Shown: one piece after another, positions 19,100-27,249 of the stretch
Position numbering within the stretch: position 1 is the first letter of the stretch
How the letters are laid out: each line of letters opens with the position of its first letter
Assembly (NCBI RefSeq): GCF_016900355.1
Contig: NZ_JACJKA010000017.1
Location: 1-64,000, forward strand
Reading direction: 5' to 3'
DNA: 64,000 nucleotides
From: Bacteroides mediterraneensis
Lineage (GTDB): Bacteria; Bacteroidota; Bacteroidia; Bacteroidales; Bacteroidaceae
Translations under genes and position numbers: made by a program
The notes under the pieces: model-generated
The model's database searches: none
The model's input: only the letters and a program-made list of their open reading frames with translations
What the model was told of the DNA's origin: nothing

Positions 19100-19130
19100 C
19101 AAATATATAAAATTTTGAAAATCTTATCAA
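19100..19130 (-). promoter_or_regulatory. Promoter of the cas operon
   Basis: On the minus strand TTG (19128-19130), a 20-nt gap and TATATTTG (19100-19107) match the Bacteroidetes consensus. The expected start near 19093 gives a leader of about 33 nt to the ATG at 19060. No second promoter of this quality is visible before cas2, which supports one long cas transcript. Confidence 0.7.
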
Positions 19131-19180
19131 CCAAAATCATTTTTATTGACTAAATTCGGTCACAATTTCCCCCTTCAAAA

Positions 19181-19284
19181 AAACGCAAGTACATTCCAAC
19201 CCAAACACAAGTGCGTTTGAAGTAAAACACAAGTGCGTTTCAACCAAAACGCAAGGACGTTTGAGTCCAAACGCAAGTGCGTTT
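19181..19284. repeat. Phased palindrome array A (five units, 22-bp period)
   Basis: Five 16-nt units start at 19181, 19203, 19225, 19247 and 19269, separated by 6-nt linkers. The best copies read AAACGCAAGTGCGTTT, that is 7-nt complementary arms around AG; others carry one to several changes (unit 1 is the most decayed). The array lies 50 bp upstream of the cas promoter and beyond the terminator of the PUL. A related array is at 42271-42374. Confidence 0.95.
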
Positions 19285-19312
19285 TGAAGTGGTCGACAAA
19301 GGTCTTCAAAAA

Positions 19313-19350
19313 TCTACATAAGTCTACATAAGTCTACATAGTTCTACATT
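19313..19350. repeat. Four tandem 10-bp direct repeats
   Basis: TCTACATAAG or a close variant starts at 19313, 19323, 19333 and 19343, exactly every 10 bp. It lies between palindrome array A and the PUL terminator. No coding or hairpin potential explains it. Confidence 0.85.
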
Positions 19351-19363
19351 CCGCAAGCCGCAC

Positions 19364-19400
19364 AAAAAAGGCTGCCACACCCGAAGGTAATGACAGCCTT
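19364..19400 (-). terminator. Terminator of the PUL operon
   Basis: On the minus strand AAGGCTGTCA and TGGCAGCCTT pair (19370-19400, one mismatch) and are followed by TTTTTT (19364-19369), 20 nt after the stop of the last PUL gene. Confidence 0.85.
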
Positions 19401-19419
19401 TCGCAATCAAAATCTAAAA

Positions 19420-20598
19420 CTAATCAACAAGAGGGAATACAAAACCCTTGCCATCGTTATCGTCAAACTCGGCTCCGGAAGGAAGAGACAAATGCTTGGC
19501 ATTGTTGCTCCAGTCCCAAAGCTTGGTTTCATCGTCTGTAATTTCACCCGTGTCCTTGTCGCGCTTCTTGCCGTTCAACGGATAATACAACACCAGATTT
19601 TCGTCAGCTCCGTCTACCATCTTCCACATGAACTGCTTCAGCTGCTGCGGGGTACGGGCCGTTTTCCAGAAACGTATCTCACGCACCAGCTCATTGGCAC
19701 CGCCAATCCAGAAACCCACCAGCCCGTAAGGACCCGTACGGATTTCACGGTCGGCCACCAGCTCGCCGTTCACATACACATAGTTCTTCTTCCCGTCGTA
19801 CACAAACGAAAGCATGTACCACGTATCGGGCTGAGCTGAGAACACATCGGCAGGCACGTCAATCTGGGAGTTACCGGTCTTTATCTGCAACTGGTTCGGA
19901 CGGATGGTCACGTCGCCGAAACGGGGATAAATCTCATCGAGAGCTCCCGATCCGGATACCAGCTTGGTTCCACAGATGGAACGGTTGTTCTGATAGTAGG
20001 AGCTGCGGTTCACCATCACTTCCATAGTCCACTGGTCTACTTTGAAGTCATCCGGGAACATCTTGCTGTCTTCACTGCCGGAACCGTTTATGCGCAGACA
20101 TTTGGTGTTGATGCGCTGCTCCAGTACAATCAGTGATTCGGATTCTCCGGAAATGACCGGCACCGTACCCCCGTTCAGCTTCACGGGCAACGCATAGCTT
20201 CCCTGCAAGGAGAACTTCACGTTTTTCAGCTTTACGGGCAGAAACTGGGAGGTCTGTTTGGAGTCGAACACGACTTCCCGGCTCACTTCGTACATCTCTG
20301 AAGGGAGCATCAGGTAGTTGGTGCCGTGCTTCTTGTTATACGCCTCCAGCTGCGACGCGTTGCCCGCCTCCACCGTCACCGTTCTGGATTCTTGTTCCTG
20401 CTGCACCAAGCCTACAGTGATGGATTTTACTTCTACTTCCTTTCCTTCTTCCACGAAAACCTGCGACGATTCTCCACCTTTTATATAGGCTCCCTGTGAT
20501 GCCTGATACTCGCTGGCCGCGTCTTTATATAATTCATTCTGGCAGGAGCTGACCAGCAGACTGCCGGCCAGAACTCCCAAATACACTATTTTCTTCAT
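19420..20598 (-). CDS. Surface lipoprotein with DUF1735 and LamG-like domains
   Basis: A type II signal peptide (MKKIVYLGVLAGSLLVSSC, lipidated cysteine 19) leads to a DUF1735-like beta domain (about residues 35-165) and a concanavalin A/LamG-like domain (about 180-390) with DQWTMEVMVN, PDTWYMLSFVYDGKKNYVYVNGE and REIRFWKTARTPQQL. Proteins of this layout in Bacteroides PULs act as surface glycan-binding proteins next to GH18 enzymes. It lies 10 nt after the GH18 gene and is the last gene of the PUL. No glycosidase motif is evident, so binding rather than catalysis is likely. Confidence 0.88.
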   Translation of the reverse strand: MKKIVYLGVLAGSLLVSSCQNELYKDAASEYQASQGAYIKGGESSQVFVEEGKEVEVKSITVGLVQQEQESRTVTVEAGNASQLEAYNKKHGTNYLMLPSEMYEVSREVVFDSKQTSQFLPVKLKNVKFSLQGSYALPVKLNGGTVPVISGESESLIVLEQRINTKCLRINGSGSEDSKMFPDDFKVDQWTMEVMVNRSSYYQNNRSICGTKLVSGSGALDEIYPRFGDVTIRPNQLQIKTGNSQIDVPADVFSAQPDTWYMLSFVYDGKKNYVYVNGELVADREIRTGPYGLVGFWIGGANELVREIRFWKTARTPQQLKQFMWKMVDGADENLVLYYPLNGKKRDKDTGEITDDETKLWDWSNNAKHLSLPSGAEFDDNDGKGFVFPLVD

Positions 20599-20608
20599 AA
20601 TTCAATTT

Positions 20609-21712
20609 TTATTCAAACTTACCCGGATAAACTACATTTCCCAAATTCAAGGCTTCTTTCAGCCACTTATAAGGAGGATCATTGGCAAAATCATATTCCA
20701 TGTGATAGGTACCGATTCCTCCGATACGCTTACCGCTGGGGAGGTCGAGGGTGGCATAATCGAAAATCTGACGGCCTTCCGGATAGGCATTGATTTCTTC
20801 ACGTACACTCGTATAGTCTGGCACTCCTCCAGTCCGCCAGCCTTGCTCGAATTCCACGGTAATGATGGTCTTACGCTCCCAGTCTTCCAGGTGCGGCTGG
20901 GTAATTTTACGAATCACGCTTCGTGTAGACCGCTCCCAATAAGCTTGGTAGATGTAATGATCAATATACTTGGAAGCTTCCGCAGAAAGTTTCTCCGGCT
21001 GTCCGTCCATCACCAACAGTCGTCCTGCCGGACGCAGACGGTCGGAAAGAGCCTTAATGAATACAAACATCTGGGTATTTCCGCTATTTTCCGAAATCTG
21101 GTCGGAATTGGCCATCGTACCGGAGTGACCGTAGTTAGGTTCATAATCAATGTCGAAACCGTCCAAGTTGTATTTCTCGATGGTGTCGCAAATGGCATTG
21201 GCGTAGGCCTTCACTCCTTCCACGAAATCACCTTTGCCTTTTTCACCCACCCAATAGTTGGTAGGATCTTGCCCCGGAGGAGTCATCTGGTCGCCCAGGC
21301 TTTGCACAATCCAACACAGAAGGGCTTTTCCGCCTTTCACTTCCTGGAAGAACTTCAGGTCTTTCTTCTGTTCTTCTGAAAGATTGCCACGGGTTCCCCA
21401 CAGGGATACGAAATCCACACTGTCGGGCAGCATCTTCAGGTAGTTCTGTGCATTGCTTCCTCTTCCGGTCCAGTTGCCGAACCATCCGAAACCTTTCACG
21501 TGAGGGGTCTTGCGGTATTCCCGGAGTTTGGCAAAATATTCCCGCATGGTAGGGGTCAGGTCGGCTTCCGATTCCGCTTCCAGCAACGGGATGTATTTCT
21601 CCAGTCCCTGCTGGTTTTCGAATACTTCTCTTTCGGGTATGTTCCAGTCGGAGCAACCCACGAAGCCTGCCACTACCAGCAAGGCCCCGATATATTTCAT
21701 GATGTTTTTCAT
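20609..21712 (-). CDS. GH18 endo-glycosidase lipoprotein (endo-beta-N-acetylglucosaminidase-like)
   Basis: A lipoprotein signal (MKNIMKYIGALLVVAGFVGC) precedes a single GH18 barrel with the hallmark DGFDIDYEP, whose last glutamate is the catalytic acid. Bacteroides GH18 lipoproteins beside SusC/SusD mostly release N-glycans by cutting between the two core GlcNAc residues; chitinase activity is the alternative. I start at ATG 21712; an in-frame ATG at 21724 would add MHQE. The gene follows susD by some 36 nt and is co-directional with the rest of the PUL. N-glycans as substrate are inferred from enzyme family and context. Confidence 0.88.
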   Translation of the reverse strand: MKNIMKYIGALLVVAGFVGCSDWNIPEREVFENQQGLEKYIPLLEAESEADLTPTMREYFAKLREYRKTPHVKGFGWFGNWTGRGSNAQNYLKMLPDSVDFVSLWGTRGNLSEEQKKDLKFFQEVKGGKALLCWIVQSLGDQMTPPGQDPTNYWVGEKGKGDFVEGVKAYANAICDTIEKYNLDGFDIDYEPNYGHSGTMANSDQISENSGNTQMFVFIKALSDRLRPAGRLLVMDGQPEKLSAEASKYIDHYIYQAYWERSTRSVIRKITQPHLEDWERKTIITVEFEQGWRTGGVPDYTSVREEINAYPEGRQIFDYATLDLPSGKRIGGIGTYHMEYDFANDPPYKWLKEALNLGNVVYPGKFE

Positions 21713-21748
21713 CTCTTGGTGCATTTAAACATTTTAGCAGATTAATCT

Positions 21749-23377
21749 TTATTTCGGTTGTTTAGGTCGATTGTCGCGTACCCACCACAATTTGGTCGCT
21801 CCCTGGTCGTCTCCACCTAACAGAGTAGGCACATCCGACATGTTGGGGTTCGTACCATATTCCGCCGGAGCAAAACGGAAACGTTCAGGAGTCAGAGCAT
21901 CTTCCGACGCACCGATACTTGCATAGGCTTTGTCATAAGCCGGCTTGAGCAGATAAGGATAACCCGTGCGACGGTATTCGGTCCAGGCTTCTACGGCATT
22001 GGGATAAAGTGCCAAATATTTCTGCGTGATGATTTTCTGCAATTTCATCTCCTCCGTATCCGCGTCGTTCCATTTTGGAGAAACATTTCCCGTAGAGAGC
22101 ACACAAGCGTACTGATAATTATAAGGTAAAGTATAGGCTTTGACGTCCGACGGCAGCTGAGTGCCTTGCAAGTAAGAAGCGACTCCGCTCACCCCGTTTT
22201 CTTCGAACGACTTGGTCACGCCTTCTTCGTACAAAGCTTTCGGATCGCCTGCCGTAAGTTGATATAGCGCCGCTTCTGCTTTCAGGAAAGAGACTTCCGA
22301 CGCACGCAACCAGAACAAAGGAGAGGCTGCACTGACCTTAGGCTTGGAAGCTCCATCCTTGGCACGGTCATTCAGCGGATTGTTGTTCGTGGGAGGAAGG
22401 GCCACAAAACGGCTACCCGAAACCGTGGTGAAATAGCTGGCCAGACGCGGGTCCTTATACCCTTGCATATAGGCCCAGATGGTAGCTCCCATACGGCATT
22501 CTCCGTAATCTTCCACTGTAGGCAGCATGGAGTTCATCAGCGGCAGTTTATCTGTACTTTGGATTTTGGCTTCCTGCGCCATGTTCTCAATCACACCGCC
22601 ATGCGACGGATCGAGCGCATACGTCACATATTCCTTGGCCAGCTCCATGTCCTTGAAATGGACACGTACCGCCATACGCAGCATCAATGAGTTGACCAGA
22701 CGGGTCCAGTTCTGCGGATTACCGTCATAAATCACGTCATAAGAGGAAAGAACCTTTGTAGCCGTACCGCCCAGCACCTGCGAAGCTTCTTTCAGGTCGG
22801 CCAGCATGGCCTTGTATACTTTGTCCTGAGCGTCCAGCTTGGGGGCAATGTCTCCGTTGCCGGCATTGGTGTACACAATGGGGCCGAACACGTCGGTGGC
22901 ACGGAGCCAGCCCATCACCTTGACGATGTTTGCCACGGCCTGTACTTCCTTGTCGGCCGGATCTTCAGACTCCTTCGTGTGCTTGTAAATGTCGTTCCAC
23001 GCACGGAACAGCTTTGAATAGAAATTCTGGTAGGCGTAACTCATACGGCCGTCCGTAAAGTTCCAGGTGGCCTCCGTGTTGAAGTTCCAGTTGTTATTCA
23101 TGCCCCAGTAGCCGATATAGTTTCCGGCCGACATGATATCTGTGTTGGCCAGGTCGTTACCCGGTCCGGTCGATTCCGTGGGAGAACCGATGGGAATCAC
23201 CAGCTTCTGCATATCCAGAAAGGGAGCTCCATACAGCAGTCCACCCTGTTTCATTTCTTCTTCTGTCACCCCGTAGATATTCGTATTGATCTTCTCATAG
23301 TTGCAAGAAGCCAGTGCCAATACAGATAATGCGGGTATCAAATATTTTCTTATCTTCATATTGTTTCGGTTTTTCAT
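21749..23377 (-). CDS. SusD/RagB-family starch-binding-type outer-membrane lipoprotein
   Basis: Glycan-binding lid of the SusCD importer. The signal MKIRKYLIPALSVLALASC gives a lipid-anchored cysteine; MNNNWNFNTEATWNF and SYAYQNFYSKLFRAWNDIY are typical of the SusD helical core (SusD-like group 2), and APAEYGTNPNMSDVPTL is close to the C-terminus. The frame allows a start at 23377 or, equally good and with a shorter signal peptide, at ATG 23359. It starts 6 nt after the SusC stop. Confidence 0.94.
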   Translation of the reverse strand: MKNRNNMKIRKYLIPALSVLALASCNYEKINTNIYGVTEEEMKQGGLLYGAPFLDMQKLVIPIGSPTESTGPGNDLANTDIMSAGNYIGYWGMNNNWNFNTEATWNFTDGRMSYAYQNFYSKLFRAWNDIYKHTKESEDPADKEVQAVANIVKVMGWLRATDVFGPIVYTNAGNGDIAPKLDAQDKVYKAMLADLKEASQVLGGTATKVLSSYDVIYDGNPQNWTRLVNSLMLRMAVRVHFKDMELAKEYVTYALDPSHGGVIENMAQEAKIQSTDKLPLMNSMLPTVEDYGECRMGATIWAYMQGYKDPRLASYFTTVSGSRFVALPPTNNNPLNDRAKDGASKPKVSAASPLFWLRASEVSFLKAEAALYQLTAGDPKALYEEGVTKSFEENGVSGVASYLQGTQLPSDVKAYTLPYNYQYACVLSTGNVSPKWNDADTEEMKLQKIITQKYLALYPNAVEAWTEYRRTGYPYLLKPAYDKAYASIGASEDALTPERFRFAPAEYGTNPNMSDVPTLLGGDDQGATKLWWVRDNRPKQPK

Positions 23378-23383
23378 AAGTTG

Positions 23384-26300
23384 TTAGAATCCAAATTTAA
23401 GGCTCACTCCATAAGTCCGCTGACTGGGCAGCATGAAATAGTCATATCCCTGTCCGAACGTACCGGTAGAGGCTGTCAGTTCCGGGTCGAATGGAGCCTT
23501 GTTGTAAATCATCCAAAGGTTCGTACCATAGACGGAAAGGCTGACATTGTGGAACGAAGTGCCCTTGAACCAGGAGTTGGGGAACGTATAGCCCAGACTG
23601 GCTTCCTGAAGGCGGACATTCGTAGCCGAATAGACATTGTAGGCATCCAGGTTGACCACAGATTCGTAATAGTCTTTCGGACGTACGGGCACGTTGCCCA
23701 CCATCACCTTTCCGGCATCACGGGCGTCTGCCGAAGCCTGCGACACACCGAACTGGTCGAGCACGGCCTGTGTTTTTGAAATGACGATACCACCCAGACG
23801 GGCTGTCACCAGGAAGTTCAGGTTGAAGCCCTTGTAAGAGAAGCCGTTTCTCCAGCCCAGGTTCCACTTGGCGTTGACGCTTCCTAACTTATAAGGTTCG
23901 GTCGATTCCGTAGTAATGGTCTGTCCTTCATTGTACACGATATAGCCGTCCTGGTCGCGCTTCAGACGTTCTTCAGCATAGATGGTACCGATTTCTCCTC
24001 CTTCGCGCAGACGGAAACGTCCCACCTTGATGTCGCTCAGGTCAAGGGTTTCTCCAGTTACCGGATTCTTCACGTCTGATGCCAGTTCGATAATCTTGTT
24101 GCGGTTGGCCGTGGCCGTCAGCGAGGTGCTGTAAGAGAAGTTACCGAATGTCTGGTCGTAACCCAAAGTCAGCTCGATACCGCGGTTTTCCACGTTACCG
24201 GCCTGTACAAACATGTAGTCATAACCCGAAGTTTCCGACAGTTTGGCCTGCAACAGCTGGTCGTAGGTGTTCGACTTATACAAGGTCACTCCCAACGAAA
24301 CAGTGTTGTTCAACCACTTGGAGTCGATACCGATTTCATACGAACGGGTTCTTTCGGGTTTCAGTTCCGGAAGCGGATAGTATTTGAACGGTTTGATGAC
24401 TCCTCCTTCAATGGAGTGTGTAATCGTGCCGGGAGTCAGCCCAGTATACGGAATCGGTGAACCTACCTCGGTATAAGAAGCGCGTACCTTCAGGAAGCCC
24501 AGTACCGGAGAGATAGACTGGCGCAGGTTGTCCGACAACAAATCCGTCACAATGGCCGACAGACCTACTGACGGATAGAAAATCCACGGCGACTTGCTGT
24601 TGACCAGCTGCGAAGGCTTGTCGGCACGTCCGGTCAGGGTAAGGTACACCGCCGATTTCCAGGAGATTTCGGCCGAACCGAACACACCGATGTTCATCTT
24701 CCGGCTGTCTCCTCCCGTCTGTGAAGGCACTCCGGTAGAAGGGTCGATGTTGTCGTAGGCAAACTTGTTGGGGATGAGCAGCAGCTGTCCGCCGTAGCCT
24801 CTTCCCTTCGTATCGTATTCCTCATAAGAAGCACCCACGTTGACATTGGCAAAGAAATCGTTGGCAAAAGGTTTGGACAAGTTGGCCATCACGTCGGCAT
24901 ACTTCTGACGGAAGGTCTCACTGGAATAGATATAACGTCCCAAAGGCTTGGCAAACGTACCATGAGTAGAAGCGTAACGCTTGTCTTCTCTTTCGGAATA
25001 GGTGTTGTCCAGACGGCCGCGGGCAGTCACGTTCAGGTAATCTGTGATATCGTACTTCAACGAAGCATAAAGCATGTAGCGGTCTTTCACCTCCGGACGG
25101 ATGTTGCGGTAGGCCACCCAGTAGGGATTCTGCACTGCCATACCGAAATCGCCCGGTGCCCACGACTGCACGTTGTAGCCCAGTTCGGCATCGTAGCGCT
25201 CAAAATATTTCTCCTTGCTGAAATCCTCTCCGCGCGGATACAGATACGCCCCCAGAATCGGGTTGAAATACGTACCGTAAGACAGCATGTTGTTGGCGTA
25301 TTCACGTACATAGCTGGCAGACACGTCCATGGTCAGCTTGTCGTTGAAGAACTTAGTGGTGTTCCGCACCATGGCATTGTAACGATGGTATTTGTTGTTC
25401 GGCACAATACCCTTCGCATTGACCGCCGAGCCCGACACATAGGTCTGGTTCTTGTCATTGCCCACCGACAGGTTGAACGAGTTGGTAAAAGTCGTTCCGG
25501 TATTGAAAAAGTCGGCCGGATTGTAAGAAGAAGGCGTTGCCAGTTTATCACCCCACGAAGCGGCCTCCCCGCTCACATTGCCATACGTGTTCTGGAATCT
25601 CGGCAGCACAAAGGCTTTTGAAAACTCTGCCGAAGAAGACACATTGACATTCACTTTGCCGGCGGCTCCTTTCTTGGTGGTAATCAGAATGACTCCATTG
25701 GCCGCACTGGCTCCGTAAAGGGCAGCAGCCGAAGGACCGGTCAGCACCGACAGGCTTTCAATGTCTTCGGGATTGAAGTTGGCAATACCTTCACCCGAGG
25801 TACGTCCCGAGCCGAAACCTGTTCCGTCGCCCGAGCGGTCGGCCTGGTTACCCATCGGCACACCGTCTATCACATACAACACGTTGTTGTCTCCACTGAT
25901 GGACTTGTTACCACGCATCACCACGCGCGTACCTCCACCTACACCCGAAGCGCTGCGCTGGATATTCACACCGGCCACCTTTCCGTTCAGGCTGTTTACG
26001 AAGTTGGCGTCCTTCACCTTTGTCAGTACATCGTTCTTCACTTCCTGCACGTTATAGCTCAAGGCTTTCTGGGAGCGCTTGATACCCAAAGCAGTCACCA
26101 CGACCTCGTCCAGCAGTTCCGAGTCTTCCTTCATGACCAGCACACCCAGTGCCTCTTTCGACGAGACCGTCAGACTTTTATAACCTACATAGGAAATTTC
26201 CAACAGGGAACCCTCAGCGACCGACAACGTGAAGTTTCCGTCCATGTCGGTAATCGTACCGTTGCTGGTTGCTTTTTCCAGCACACTCACCCCTACCAGA

Positions 26301-26470
26301 GGTTCTCCATTCGCGTCTACGACGGTTCCACTGACTGTGATTTTGTTGGTTTGCGCCGATACTTGCACGGAAGGCTCACCGGCCCCTCTCGGCAAACTGG
26401 CATACGCTGCGTTTCCTCCCTGACTTATCAGTAACAGAAATAGCAGTTGAGTAGCTCTTTCTATTTTCAT
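23384..26470 (-). CDS. SusC/RagA-family TonB-dependent outer-membrane transporter
   Basis: Imports oligosaccharides across the outer membrane with the SusD partner. After a signal peptide (about 1-24) comes a carboxypeptidase-regulatory-like domain (ITVSGTVVDANGEPLVGV ... TDMDGNFTLSV), a TonB-box-like segment (LLDEVVVTALGI, about 118-129), a plug with VLYVIDGVPMG and GAAALYGASAANGVILITT-type signatures, and a 22-strand barrel that ends in YGVSLKFGF with terminal phenylalanine. Length 1,028 aa is normal. There is no anti-sigma interacting extension. It is the first gene of the PUL. Confidence 0.95.
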   Translation of the reverse strand: MKIERATQLLFLLLISQGGNAAYASLPRGAGEPSVQVSAQTNKITVSGTVVDANGEPLVGVSVLEKATSNGTITDMDGNFTLSVAEGSLLEISYVGYKSLTVSSKEALGVLVMKEDSELLDEVVVTALGIKRSQKALSYNVQEVKNDVLTKVKDANFVNSLNGKVAGVNIQRSASGVGGGTRVVMRGNKSISGDNNVLYVIDGVPMGNQADRSGDGTGFGSGRTSGEGIANFNPEDIESLSVLTGPSAAALYGASAANGVILITTKKGAAGKVNVNVSSSAEFSKAFVLPRFQNTYGNVSGEAASWGDKLATPSSYNPADFFNTGTTFTNSFNLSVGNDKNQTYVSGSAVNAKGIVPNNKYHRYNAMVRNTTKFFNDKLTMDVSASYVREYANNMLSYGTYFNPILGAYLYPRGEDFSKEKYFERYDAELGYNVQSWAPGDFGMAVQNPYWVAYRNIRPEVKDRYMLYASLKYDITDYLNVTARGRLDNTYSEREDKRYASTHGTFAKPLGRYIYSSETFRQKYADVMANLSKPFANDFFANVNVGASYEEYDTKGRGYGGQLLLIPNKFAYDNIDPSTGVPSQTGGDSRKMNIGVFGSAEISWKSAVYLTLTGRADKPSQLVNSKSPWIFYPSVGLSAIVTDLLSDNLRQSISPVLGFLKVRASYTEVGSPIPYTGLTPGTITHSIEGGVIKPFKYYPLPELKPERTRSYEIGIDSKWLNNTVSLGVTLYKSNTYDQLLQAKLSETSGYDYMFVQAGNVENRGIELTLGYDQTFGNFSYSTSLTATANRNKIIELASDVKNPVTGETLDLSDIKVGRFRLREGGEIGTIYAEERLKRDQDGYIVYNEGQTITTESTEPYKLGSVNAKWNLGWRNGFSYKGFNLNFLVTARLGGIVISKTQAVLDQFGVSQASADARDAGKVMVGNVPVRPKDYYESVVNLDAYNVYSATNVRLQEASLGYTFPNSWFKGTSFHNVSLSVYGTNLWMIYNKAPFDPELTASTGTFGQGYDYFMLPSQRTYGVSLKFGF

Positions 26471-26858
26471 AGATGATTTAAGATTTAGTTGGACATTAAA
26501 TAGTTATCACATTTTAAGGCTCACGACAACGGTCAAGGTGCAATCGTCCTTTGCGGGACAATGCAGACATTGGCCAGCCATCAAGAACCGGTTAAAATTC
26601 TAGTTTGTTTTTGTGGCAAAACGGGTGTAGAAAACCTGTACAGGTACTTACCTTTACTGCATCCTACAGCTCAGGCAGGCATCTGTCCTATTTGCCCGTT
26701 GCTTCTTTCCAGTAAAAGAAAGAGGCATTCTCTATCCTCTAAATAATTGACATAAAGGCTCACATCAGGTAGCCTGCGAAATGATTTTTCTCTATAGTTT
26801 AGCTTAAGCTTGCGTTGTTTGTGTCTGTATAAATAAAATTTTCAGTTTTATCGGGCTG
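26471..26858 (-). promoter_or_regulatory. Long 5' leader of the PUL
   Basis: About 380 nt separate the predicted start point from the SusC ATG and contain no supportable ORF. Inside are a perfect 12-bp palindrome ACCTGTACAGGT (26634-26645) and two copies of GTGAGCCTT on the minus strand (near 26520 and 26760). Long leaders opposite antisense RNAs are known for some Bacteroides glycan loci; I cannot identify such an RNA here. Confidence 0.45.
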
Positions 26859-26888
26859 CAAAGATATGCGTTTTTTATAAACTACAAA
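26859..26888 (-). promoter_or_regulatory. Promoter of the PUL (susC)
   Basis: On the minus strand TTTG (26885-26888), an 18-nt gap and TATCTTTG (26859-26866) match the Bacteroidetes consensus. Transcription would begin near 26852. Confidence 0.65.
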
Positions 26889-26933
26889 TCTTTAGATAAG
26901 ATTTTTTTCTTTTGACACGAGAGTTTTCAAAGA

Positions 26934-26977
26934 AAAAGAGGAAACCAACTGGCCAATGCTCGTTGATTTCCTCTTTT
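26934..26977 (-). terminator. Terminator of the tRNA-Arg pair
   Basis: An 11-bp perfect stem (AAAAGAGGAAA at 26934-26944, TTTCCTCTTTT at 26967-26977) with further CCAAC/GTTG pairing lies 4 nt after the second tRNA and reads into a T-rich tract on the minus strand. Confidence 0.85.
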
Positions 26978-26980
26978 CTG

Positions 26981-27054
<74 letters not shown>

Positions 27055-27081
27055 ATCCTTAATAGTTGTGCTGCATTCAAG

Positions 27082-27155
<74 letters not shown>

Positions 27156-27171
27156 ATCCTTAATTGCGGCG

Positions 27172-27203
27172 CAAAGGTATGCTTTTATTTTGAATTATAC
27201 AAA
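27172..27203 (-). promoter_or_regulatory. Promoter of the tRNA-Arg pair
   Basis: On the minus strand TTTG (27200-27203), a 20-nt gap and TACCTTTG (27172-27179). The start would be near 27165, 10 nt before the tRNA. It overlaps the divergent addA promoter. Confidence 0.75.
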
Positions 27204-27219
27204 TTATTCCGTAAGTTTG
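27189..27219 (+). promoter_or_regulatory. Promoter of the addAB operon
   Basis: TTTG (27189-27192), a 19-nt gap and TAAGTTTG (27212-27219) fit the consensus. A start near 27226 decides the addA start codon: ATG 27250 lies downstream, whereas the upstream in-frame TTG at 27190 lies inside the promoter. Confidence 0.7.
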
Positions 27220-27249
27220 TCTGAAGAAACCAAGAAATTCACTTTACAC

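Noticed and set aside
26561..26746. 61-codon plus-strand frame in the susC leader
   Set aside because: No promoter or ribosome-binding region and no protein-like pattern.
27190..27249. Longer addA beginning at TTG 27190
   Set aside because: This start would lie inside the addA promoter; ATG 27250 gives a normal N-terminus just before Walker A.
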